Source: Microbacteriaceae bacterium
GTDB taxonomy: Bacteria > Actinomycetota > Actinomycetes > Actinomycetales > Microbacteriaceae
DNA length: 11,537 nt
NCBI GenBank assembly: GCA_026785785.1
Contig: JAJAZI010000221.1
Coordinates: forward strand, 1-11,537
Reading direction: 5' to 3'
A model generated the notes under the pieces. That model saw only the letters and a list, made by a program, of their open reading frames with translations, had not been told where the DNA came from and ran no database searches. This document shows positions 5,852 to 11,537 of the stretch, piece after piece; within the stretch, counting starts at the first letter, position 1, and every line of letters begins with the position of its first letter. A program made the translations under genes and the position numbers.

Positions 5852-6793
5852 ATGAGCAGAACCACATTCAGGTCCGGCGCCCTCGCGGCGCTGTCAATCG
5901 GGGCACTAATCATCACGGGCGGTCTCGTGACGGGCGGGGCCACCGCCTCACCGGAGGTCGACAGCTGGGTGGTGCCACAGACCCAGCAGGCCGGCGAGTA
6001 CTGGACGGCCGAACGGATGAGGGCCGCGCTTCCGGGCGATGCGCTCGTGGCCGGTAAGACGCCGTCGGGCGCATCCGAATCTGTGAAAGCGGGCCGCGAA
6101 CGAACAGTGGCGACGCAGAAGGCGAGGCCCGTGCGGCCTGGGGCGACGGCTCAGACACCGGTCGCCCACATCGGCAAGGTGTTCTTCACCCTCGGCGGCA
6201 GCAATTACGTCTGCTCCGCCAACGCCGTGTCCTCGGCCAACGAGAGCACCGTTGCGACCGCCGGCCACTGCCTGAACGAGGGTCCGGGCACCTTCGCCAC
6301 GCGCTTCACCTTCGTGCCGGCCTACCAGAACGGATCCGCGCCCTACGGCCAATGGACCGCGACAGAGCTTCACGCACCGACGAACTGGACCTCCGGCGGC
6401 GACATCACCTACGACACCGGCTTCGCCGTGGTCTCCTCCCCCACCGGCATCTCGCTGAGCGACACGGTCGGCGCATCCGGGGTCGCCTTCAACGACAGCC
6501 GGGGTCTCACCTACTCGGCGTACGGCTATCCGGCGGCCTCACCGTTCACCGGCGAGACCCTGCACTACTGCTACGGCACCGCGACAGCCGACCCGTACGG
6601 CCAGTCGGAGTCGCAGGGCATCCCGTGCGACATGACCGGCGGATCGTCCGGCGGCCCCTGGTTCATCGGAAGCAGCTCCTCCGGCTTCCAGAACTCGCTG
6701 AACAGCTTCGGCTACGGCAACGTGAGGAACACGATGTTCGGACCCTACTGGGGCTCGGTCATCGCGAGCGTCTATGACTCCGCATCCTCGTGA
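5852..6793 (+). CDS. Secreted trypsin-like serine protease (S1 family)
   Basis: 313 residues from the ATG at 5852, chosen because GGAG (5840-5843) lies 8 nt upstream and a signal peptide follows at once. MSRTTFRSG is the basic n-region, ALAALSIGALIITGGLVTGG the hydrophobic core, and cleavage is likely after ATA at about residue 32. A pro-region of about 70 residues precedes the catalytic domain. The triad can be read as His139 (TAGHCL), Asp188 (ITYDTGFAVV) and Ser266 (GGSSGGPW). Four cysteines, at YVCS, GHCL, HYCYG and IPCDM, probably form two disulfides. The layout resembles V8/glutamyl-endopeptidase-like proteases of actinobacteria, whose specificity cannot be read here. It is a monocistronic gene between ftsE (divergent) and the photolyase. 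In-frame extension upstream to 5798 is possible but lacks a ribosome site and would bury the signal peptide. Confidence 0.9.
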   Translation: MSRTTFRSGALAALSIGALIITGGLVTGGATASPEVDSWVVPQTQQAGEYWTAERMRAALPGDALVAGKTPSGASESVKAGRERTVATQKARPVRPGATAQTPVAHIGKVFFTLGGSNYVCSANAVSSANESTVATAGHCLNEGPGTFATRFTFVPAYQNGSAPYGQWTATELHAPTNWTSGGDITYDTGFAVVSSPTGISLSDTVGASGVAFNDSRGLTYSAYGYPAASPFTGETLHYCYGTATADPYGQSESQGIPCDMTGGSSGGPWFIGSSSSGFQNSLNSFGYGNVRNTMFGPYWGSVIASVYDSASS

Positions 6794-6923
6794 CCCCGAC
6801 TGGGACGGCGCACCCGACCCAGCCGTGATCGCCCACCAGCGCCTGACCGGTGAGACGGCGAAGACCGCCGAATCCGACAACGAAAACGCCACCGCGGCGG
6901 CCACCACTCGTAGCGGCACTCTT

Positions 6924-6956
6924 GGGACCGTCGGACGCTCGCCGTCCGGCGGTCCC
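6924..6956 (+). terminator. Strong GC stem-loop after the protease gene
   Basis: GGGACCGTCGGAC (6924-6936) pairs with GTCCGGCGGTCCC (6944-6956) around a 7-nt loop: 13 pairs including one G-U. It begins 130 nt after the protease stop and ends 38 bp before the photolyase -10. A rather weak T/G-rich tail (GCTGTGTTGT) follows. It is most likely the protease terminator. Nothing else is seen in 6794-6994. Confidence 0.55.
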
Positions 6957-6994
6957 GCTGTGTTGTCACGCCGGATGCTGCCAGACACCGCCCC

Positions 6995-7000
6995 TAGGCT
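6995..7000 (+). promoter_or_regulatory. -10 element of a leaderless photolyase gene
   Basis: TAGGCT ends 6 nt before the ATG at 7007, the spacing at which transcription starts on the A of the ATG. No Shine-Dalgarno sequence precedes the start, which supports a leaderless mRNA. No convincing -35 is present. Confidence 0.6.
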
Positions 7001-7006
7001 GGCCGA

Positions 7007-8434
7007 ATGACTGTGCGCGAGGCGAATGACTCCCCCGAGGGCCCCACGATCCTCTGGTTCCGTGATGACCTCCGGCTCGCCGACAATCCCGCCCTGCAGG
7101 CCGCGGTGGAGCGCGGCGAGCCGATCGTCGCGGTGTACGTGCTGGACGAGGAGAGCAGCGGCATTCGCCCGCTCGGGGCCGCCTCGAAGTGGTGGCTGCA
7201 CGGGAGCCTCCTCGCGCTCTCCGCCTCGCTCGAGGCGCTCGGCGGCGAGCTCGTTCTGCGCCGCGGGCCAGCGGCGGCCGTCCTCCGGAGCCTCGCCGCC
7301 GAGACGGGCGCGGGTGCCGTGGTCTGGAACCGGCGCTACGGCGCAGCGGAGCGCGCCGTCGACACCGAGATCAAGCAGGCGGCGACGGATGCCGGGCTCG
7401 ACGCCCACAGCTTCCAGGGGTCGCTGCTGCACGAGCCGTGGACCGTGACGACCCAGCAGGGCGGCCACTACTCCGTCTTCACCCCGTTCTGGCGCGCGTG
7501 CGTGGCGAAGGGCGATCCCCGGCACCCGCTCCCCTCCCCGGACGCCATCGCGCCGTTCGACGGCGCTGTCGCGAGCGACGAGCTCATCTCCTGGCGACTG
7601 CAGCCGACGAGCCGCGACTGGGGCGGCGGCCTGCGCGACGCCTGGACGCCGGGCGAGCGCGCCGCGTCCGAGCGGCTCGCGTTCTTCATCGATCAGACCC
7701 TCGACAGCTACGCCGAGCACCGTGACGAGCCGGCCGTGCTCGCCACGAGCAACCTCTCCCCCCACCTGCGCTTCGGCGAGGTGAGCCCGTTCACGGTGTA
7801 CCACGCCGCCGATCAGGCGCGCCGCGGCGCCGCGGCCCGGCGGGCGACGAGCGCCACGAAGTTCCTCGCCGAGCTCGGCTGGCGCGAGTTCAGCTACAAC
7901 CTGCTGTTCCACAACCCGGAGCTCGCGACCCGCAACTTCCGCCCGGAGTTCGACGCCTTCCCGTGGCCGGCGCCGGATGCGCGGGCGCTGCGAGCCTGGC
8001 AGCGCGGCGAGACCGGGTTCCCGCTCGTCGACGCCGGCATGCGCCAGCTCTGGAATACCGGCTACATGCACAACCGGGTGCGCATGATCGCGGCGTCGTT
8101 CCTCATCAAGAACCTCTTGATCGACTGGCGGATCGGCGAGGAGTGGTTCTGGGACACCCTCGTCGACGCCGACCCGGCGAACAACGCGGCGAGCTGGCAG
8201 TGGGTGGCCGGCTCCGGAGCCGACGCCGCGCCGTACTTCCGGGTCTTCAATCCGGAGCTACAGCAGAAGAAGTTCGATCCGACGCTCGTCTACGCGCACG
8301 AGTTCATCCCCGAGCTGGGCACCCCCGCGTACCCGCAGCCGATCGTCGACCTCGGCGAGACGCGGCAGGCCGCCCTCGCCGCCTTCGAGGTGGTCAAGCG
8401 CGGCAAGGCGGCATCCGCCCCCCAGTCCGGCTAG
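7007..8434 (+). CDS. phr: Deoxyribodipyrimidine photolyase (class I, cryptochrome/photolyase family)
   Basis: 475 residues. It repairs UV-made cyclobutane pyrimidine dimers with blue light and FAD. The N-terminal alpha/beta antenna domain begins [17 protein letters not shown] (14-30), with [15 protein letters not shown] and WNRRYGAAE further on. The FAD domain shows [48 protein letters not shown] (from His355), [20 protein letters not shown] (ending at Trp397) and [16 protein letters not shown], which are the strongest fingerprints of class I enzymes. Just after KFDP the usual 'G.Y.R..VPEL' reads [11 protein letters not shown], so the conserved Arg is His; function is likely kept. The antenna cofactor cannot be read. 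The gene appears leaderless, with a TAGGCT 6 nt before the ATG. Its TAG stop shares CTAG with the convergent prfB stop. Confidence 0.95.
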   Translation: MTVREANDSPEGPTILWFRDDLRLADNPALQAAVERGEPIVAVYVLDEESSGIRPLGAASKWWLHGSLLALSASLEALGGELVLRRGPAAAVLRSLAAETGAGAVVWNRRYGAAERAVDTEIKQAATDAGLDAHSFQGSLLHEPWTVTTQQGGHYSVFTPFWRACVAKGDPRHPLPSPDAIAPFDGAVASDELISWRLQPTSRDWGGGLRDAWTPGERAASERLAFFIDQTLDSYAEHRDEPAVLATSNLSPHLRFGEVSPFTVYHAADQARRGAAARRATSATKFLAELGWREFSYNLLFHNPELATRNFRPEFDAFPWPAPDARALRAWQRGETGFPLVDAGMRQLWNTGYMHNRVRMIAASFLIKNLLIDWRIGEEWFWDTLVDADPANNAASWQWVAGSGADAAPYFRVFNPELQQKKFDPTLVYAHEFIPELGTPAYPQPIVDLGETRQAALAAFEVVKRGKAASAPQSG

Positions 8435-9537
8435 TCCTGGTCGCGCTTGCGCCAGCGGATGCCGGCCGAGATGAAGCCGTCGAGGTCGCCGTCGAACACG
8501 TTGGTGGGGTTGTTGACCTCGTAGTTGGTGCGCAGGTCCTTGACCATTTGGTAGGGCGCGAGCACGTAGGAACGCATCTGGTCACCCCAGCTCGCGGTGA
8601 TGTTGCCTGCGAGCTCCTTCTTTTGGGCCGCCTCCTCCTCACGCTGAAGCACGAGGAGCCTCGACTGCAGCACCCGCAACGCGGCAGCGCGGTTCTGGAT
8701 CTGGCTCTTCTCGTTCTGGCAGCTCACGACGATCCCCGTCGGGAGGTGGGTGATGCGCACGGCCGAGTCGGTCGTGTTGACCGACTGCCCGCCAGGACCG
8801 CTCGAGCGGAAGACATCCACCCGCATGTCGCCCTCCGGGATCTCGATCGACTCCATCTGCTCGATCAGCGGCACGACCTCGACGGCGGCGAAGCTCGTCT
8901 GGCGCTTGCCCGCCGAGTTGAACGGGCTCATCCGCACGAGGCGGTGCGTTCCCGCCTCGACGCTCAGGGTGCCGAACGCGTAGGGCGCATCCACCTCGAT
9001 CGTCGTCGACTTGATGCCCGCCTCTTCGGCGTAGCTCGTGTCGAGCACCGTCACGGGGTAGTTGTGCTGCTCCGCCCAGCGCAGGTACATGCGCTGAAGC
9101 ATCTCGGCGAAGTCGGCCGCGTCGACGCCGCCGGCGCCCGCGCGGATCGTGATGACGGCGGCCCTGGCATCCCATTCGCCGTTGAGCAGCGTCTGCACCT
9201 CGAGGTCGCCGAGCACCTTCTGGATGCTCGCGAGTTCTTGCTGCGCCTCGGCCGCCGAGTCGGCGTCGTCGGCCTCGTTGGCCATCTCGACGAGCACCTC
9301 GAGGTCGTCGAGCCTCGACTCGATGCTCGTGATCCTGGCGAGGTCGGACTGCCGGTGGCTGAGGGCGCTGGTGATCTTCTGGGCGGCGGCGGGGTCGTCC
9401 CACAGGTTCGGTTCGCCGGCCTGCTCGCTCAGCTCTCTGATCTCGGACTCGAGCTGTTCGACGTCGACGACGGAGCGGATGTCCGCAAAGGTCGATCGAA
9501 GGGCAGCAATCTGGTCGGATATATCAAGCTCGCTCAT
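8431..9537 (-). CDS. prfB: Peptide chain release factor 2 (RF2)
   Basis: 368 residues. RF2 reads UGA and UAA stop codons and triggers peptide release. The stop-codon recognition tripeptide SPF is at 204-206 and the catalytic GGQ at 249-251 ([21 protein letters not shown]). The N-terminal coiled domain leads into [23 protein letters not shown], the actinobacterial version of the 'GSGGTEAQDW' motif. The frame is continuous from the ATG at 9537, so the autoregulatory +1 frameshift of many bacterial prfB genes is absent. A TAAGCT lies 9 nt before the ATG and overlaps a GAGG that could serve as ribosome site. In many actinobacteria prfB directly precedes ftsEX. Here two plus-strand genes lie between. 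Its last codon shares CTAG with the photolyase stop. Confidence 0.97.
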   Translation of the reverse strand: MSELDISDQIAALRSTFADIRSVVDVEQLESEIRELSEQAGEPNLWDDPAAAQKITSALSHRQSDLARITSIESRLDDLEVLVEMANEADDADSAAEAQQELASIQKVLGDLEVQTLLNGEWDARAAVITIRAGAGGVDAADFAEMLQRMYLRWAEQHNYPVTVLDTSYAEEAGIKSTTIEVDAPYAFGTLSVEAGTHRLVRMSPFNSAGKRQTSFAAVEVVPLIEQMESIEIPEGDMRVDVFRSSGPGGQSVNTTDSAVRITHLPTGIVVSCQNEKSQIQNRAAALRVLQSRLLVLQREEEAAQKKELAGNITASWGDQMRSYVLAPYQMVKDLRTNYEVNNPTNVFDGDLDGFISAGIRWRKRDQD

Positions 9538-9546
9538 GTCGGCCTC

Positions 9547-9552
9547 AGCTTA
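9547..9552 (-). promoter_or_regulatory. Probable -10 element of prfB
   Basis: TAAGCT on the minus strand, ending 9 nt before the prfB ATG, at the same distance as the TAGGCT of ftsE. No clear -35 is seen. Confidence 0.4.
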
Positions 9553-9583
9553 CCCGTGCCACGGCCGGGCAACCCCGAGCGGG

Positions 9584-9589
9584 TAGCAT
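9584..9589 (+). promoter_or_regulatory. Probable -10 element of the MFS gene
   Basis: TAGCAT ends 10 nt before the ATG at 9600, giving a leader of about 3 nt. With the prfB element at 9547-9552 it makes a compact divergent promoter pair in 62 bp. There is no clear -35. Confidence 0.35.
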
Positions 9590-9599
9590 CGAGCAGGTC

Positions 9600-10868
9600 A
9601 TGACCAATGCCGCGCCTGCATTCGACTGGCGCAAGATGGCACTCCCCGTCTTCGTGCCCACGCTGCTGTTCGCGATCGGCGAGGGCGCGATCATCCCGAT
9701 CATCCCGATCGTCGCCGACGACCTCGGGGCGACTCTCGCGATCGCCGGGCTCATCGCGGCGATGATCATGGTCGGCGAACTCATCGGCGACATCCCGAGC
9801 GGCTGGCTCATCTCCCGCATCGGCGAGCGTCCCGCCATGATCGGCGCGGCCGTCGTCGCGATCCTCGGCCTGGCCGTCTCGACCCTCGCACCGAGCCCGC
9901 TCGTGCTGGGGGTCGGCATCCTGCTCGTCGGAATCGCGACCGCCGTCTTCGCCCTCGCCCGGCACGCCTTCATGACGAGCTTCGTGCCGCAGCCATACCG
10001 CGCCCGCGCCCTCTCGACGCTCGGAGGCACCTTCCGGCTCGGCTTCTTCATCGGGCCGTTCATCGCCGCCGGGGTGATCGCGCTCACCGGGTCGACCTCC
10101 GCAGTGTTCCTCATCCACATCGTCGGATGCGTCGGGGCCGCCGCCGTGCTGCTCCTGCTGCGGGATCCCTCCGCGACCTTCGGCGCGGGGCGGGCGACCT
10201 TCGGCGCCGGGCGGGCGACCCGCGGCGCCCCCACGCCCGGAGAGGCCTTCGTGGCCGAGGAGGTGCGCGGGCTGTTCCGCACCATCTGGGGCCACCGCCG
10301 GGTTCTCGCGCGCCTCGGCACCGGCGCGGCGCTCATCGGCGCGCTCCGCGCAAGCCGGGCGGTGATCCTGCCGCTGTGGGCGGTGAGCATCGGCATCGGC
10401 GACACGAGCACGGCCATCATCATCGGCATCGCGGGAGGCATCGACTTCGCCCTCTTCTACGTGAGCGGGCACGTGATGGACCGGTTCGGCCGCCTCTGGG
10501 TCGCGGTGCCCTCGATGCTCGGGCTCGGGCTCGGGCACCTCGTGCTCGCCTTCAGCCTGGATCTCCCAGGAGAGATCGCCTGGTTCGTCGCGGTCGCGGT
10601 GTTCCTGTCGCTCGCCAACGGCATCGGCAGCGGACTCCTGATGACACTCGGCGCCGACCTCGCCGACAAGCGGAACCCGGCCCCGTTCCTCGGGGCCTGG
10701 CGGTTCACCGGTGACATCGGCGGGGCTGGGGCGCCCCTGGTTATCGCGGCGGCGACGGCCGCGTTCTCGCTCGCCGTCGCGAGCAGCGTCATGGGCGTGC
10801 TCGGCCTCGTCGGGGCCGGGATCCTGTTGCGCTACGTGCCCCGGTTCGTACCGCGCGAGAGGCGCTGA
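9600..10868 (+). CDS. Major facilitator superfamily (MFS) transporter
   Basis: A 422-residue inner-membrane permease with about 12 hydrophobic helices in two halves. The loop between helices 2 and 3 carries the MFS motif as GWLISRIGERPAMIGA, and the matching place in the second half is GHVMDRFGRLWVAV. The order 'FAIGEGAIIPIIPIVADDLGAT' in helix 1 is typical of drug-efflux-like (DHA) MFS proteins, so export of a small molecule is likely; the substrate cannot be named. The central cytoplasmic loop (about residues 190-225) contains a 7-residue repeat, ATFGAGR twice then ATRGAP, from a 21-bp tandem duplication. The start ATG has only a weak ribosome site (GCAGG) and a TAGCAT nearby. It is divergent from prfB with 62 bp between. 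Confidence 0.9.
   Translation: MTNAAPAFDWRKMALPVFVPTLLFAIGEGAIIPIIPIVADDLGATLAIAGLIAAMIMVGELIGDIPSGWLISRIGERPAMIGAAVVAILGLAVSTLAPSPLVLGVGILLVGIATAVFALARHAFMTSFVPQPYRARALSTLGGTFRLGFFIGPFIAAGVIALTGSTSAVFLIHIVGCVGAAAVLLLLRDPSATFGAGRATFGAGRATRGAPTPGEAFVAEEVRGLFRTIWGHRRVLARLGTGAALIGALRASRAVILPLWAVSIGIGDTSTAIIIGIAGGIDFALFYVSGHVMDRFGRLWVAVPSMLGLGLGHLVLAFSLDLPGEIAWFVAVAVFLSLANGIGSGLLMTLGADLADKRNPAPFLGAWRFTGDIGGAGAPLVIAAATAAFSLAVASSVMGVLGLVGAGILLRYVPRFVPRERR
10173..10229 (+). repeat. 21-bp tandem repeat in the MFS central loop
   Basis: 10173-10193 and 10194-10214 differ at one base (GCGACCTTCGGCGCGGGGCGG versus GCGACCTTCGGCGCCGGGCGG, 21 bases each, shown as GCGACC...GGGCGG). A partial third copy, GCGACCCGCGGCGCC, runs to 10229. 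It stays in frame and lies in the cytoplasmic linker, where length change is tolerated. Confidence 0.8.
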
Positions 10869-11061
10869 TGGCCCGGGCCGTGACTCGATAGTGCGTACGT
10901 AACCCAGGAGATTTGGCGACACGCGGGCTGAGTATGGCCGCAAGACCGGGCGTGTCTCGAAATGTCCTGCGCTACGTGCACTCGGTTCACCAGTGACGGT
11001 CGCCCCTGCCGCAGCATCCGAGACCGCACCCCGACGGCCCACCGAATTGGAACCCTGAGCC

Positions 11062-11537
11062 ATGGCGTCTCCCGAGGCGATGCTCGCCTTCACCCTCGTC
11101 TCGATCCCGCTGATCCTGGTCTCCGGCCCAAGCGTGCTGTTCGTGATCGGGCGGACGCTGTCCCTGATCGGGCGAGCGCTGTCCCTGAACCGGATCGGCG
11201 CCCTGCCGAGCGTCGTCGACACCGCGCTCGGCTCGCTCGTCGCCGGCCTCGCCGTCCCGTTCGGCGTCGGGCTGGTCGTGCAGCAGTCGGTGGTCCTGTT
11301 CACTGTGCTGAAGTTCGCCGGCGGCCTCTACCTTGGGGTGCAGGCGATCCGTCACCGCAACCCGGCGGCGGATGCCGACGCGCGTCGCATCGTGGTGCGG
11401 AGCAAGCTGCGCCTGCTGCGCGAGGGCTTCGCCATGGGAGTCACCCACCCCAAGACCATCCTGTTCCCGATCGCGGTGCTGCACCAGTTCGTCGACCGCG
11501 CCGGCGGCGGCGTGCCCGCCCAGATGGCATCAGTCGC
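11062..11537 (+). CDS. LysE/RhtB-family exporter, N-terminal part
   Basis: The first 158 codons of an amino-acid or metabolite exporter that continues past the right edge; the family is about 205-215 residues. The first helix reads AFTLVSIPLILVSGPSVLFVIGRTLSL, matching 'L..IPGPNVLFVIGRTLS', here with SGPS for PGPN. Later come ALGSLVAGLAVPFGVGLVV, VLFTVLKFAGGLYLGVQAIRHR and LREGFAMGVTHPKTILFPIAVLHQFVD, where the family has 'GF..G.TNPKT..FF.A.LPQF', so N becomes H. The ATG at 11062 is forced by an in-frame TGA six bases upstream; the ribosome site is weak. After helix 1 a 21-bp duplication gives IGRTLSL-IGRALSL, making this loop longer than usual. The substrate is unknown. Confidence 0.85.
   Translation, partial: MASPEAMLAFTLVSIPLILVSGPSVLFVIGRTLSLIGRALSLNRIGALPSVVDTALGSLVAGLAVPFGVGLVVQQSVVLFTVLKFAGGLYLGVQAIRHRNPAADADARRIVVRSKLRLLREGFAMGVTHPKTILFPIAVLHQFVDRAGGGVPAQMASV
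11146..11187 (+). repeat. 21-bp tandem duplication in the LysE-family gene
   Basis: 11146-11166 and 11167-11187 match at 19 of 21 positions (ATCGGGCG..CGCTGTCCCTG in both). They encode IGRTLSL and IGRALSL in frame, between membrane helices 1 and 2. Confidence 0.8.

Noticed and set aside
6774..7010. A 78-codon plus-strand open frame between the protease and photolyase, ending in an ATGA overlap
   Set aside because: It contains the 13-bp terminator-like stem and the photolyase -10, has no clear ribosome site and no recognisable domain. It is most likely intergenic.
6539..8071. A 510-codon minus-strand open frame under the protease and photolyase genes
   Set aside because: It runs antisense to two genes with intact catalytic motifs. 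Its composition (Arg, Gly, Glu, Val repeats) is that of a shadow.
9400..9537. Possible programmed frameshift near the start of prfB
   Set aside because: The frame is open from the ATG onward with no in-frame UGA. Actinobacterial prfB genes commonly lack the frameshift.
7963..9603. A 546-codon plus-strand open frame across the end of the photolyase and the whole of prfB
   Set aside because: It is out of phase with the photolyase and antisense to prfB. No motif is seen.
10869..11061. Possible terminator or operator in the MFS-LysE gap (GACACGC 10918-10924 with GCGTGTC 10950-10956, and the palindrome GGCCCGGGCC at 10870-10879)
   Set aside because: The arms are short with a 25-nt loop, and 10-bp GC palindromes are expected by chance in such DNA. 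No T-run, promoter or gene is evident.
9534..11303. A 589-codon minus-strand open frame opposite the MFS and LysE-family genes
   Set aside because: It is extremely charged and repetitive with no domain. The plus-strand membrane proteins are clearly the real genes.
1..11537. Search for a new defence, mobile or biosynthetic system
   Set aside because: No transposase, integrase, toxin-antitoxin pair, restriction gene, CRISPR array or biosynthetic cluster was seen. All substantial genes fall into known families.

Overview
The window is high-GC DNA with a gene set and promoter style that point to an actinobacterium, most likely of the family Microbacteriaceae. The family-level placement is inference. 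It rests on the GC bias, the tmRNA tag ANSKRTDFALAA, an RF2 gene without a programmed frameshift, and TANNNT -10 elements sitting almost on top of start codons. I see no rRNA, tRNA, CRISPR array, transposase, phage gene or attachment site.

Left part (1-2150), a small redox or oxygen-stress locus. The 5' end of a GAF-type (DevS/DosS-like) sensor histidine kinase runs leftward out of the window. Next to it is the decayed remnant of a zinc-dependent alcohol dehydrogenase (about 304-585, minus). Divergent from these, a tandem universal stress protein and a flavodoxin form a plus-strand pair that overlaps by 68 nt in different frames. A 20-bp sequence resembling the mycobacterial DosR box lies about 55 bp upstream of the stress protein. 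The flavodoxin gene ends in four imperfect 15-bp tandem repeats.

Middle part (2166-9537), a ribosome-rescue, termination and division block. On the minus strand, in transcription order, are prfB (RF2), ftsE-ftsX, smpB and ssrA (tmRNA). FtsEX is the ABC-type regulator of septal peptidoglycan hydrolases; SmpB and tmRNA rescue stalled ribosomes; RF2 terminates at UGA/UAA. ftsE and ftsX overlap by 4 nt. Plus-strand genes interrupt the series: a SIMPL-domain protein between ssrA and smpB, and a secreted trypsin-like serine protease plus a class I photolyase between ftsE and prfB. The photolyase looks leaderless, and its stop shares the four bases CTAG with the prfB stop.

Right part (9538-11537), two plus-strand membrane transporters: an MFS permease divergent from prfB, and the first ~158 codons of a LysE/RhtB-family exporter that runs off the end. 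Both carry an in-frame 21-bp tandem duplication.

Most of the window is ordinary housekeeping. The parts worth a second look are the DosR-like site with its divergent kinase and dehydrogenase relic, the out-of-phase USP/flavodoxin overlap, the repeated short tandem duplications, and the strand-alternating insertions in the prfB-ftsEX-smpB-ssrA series. I found no gene cluster that I would call a new system.
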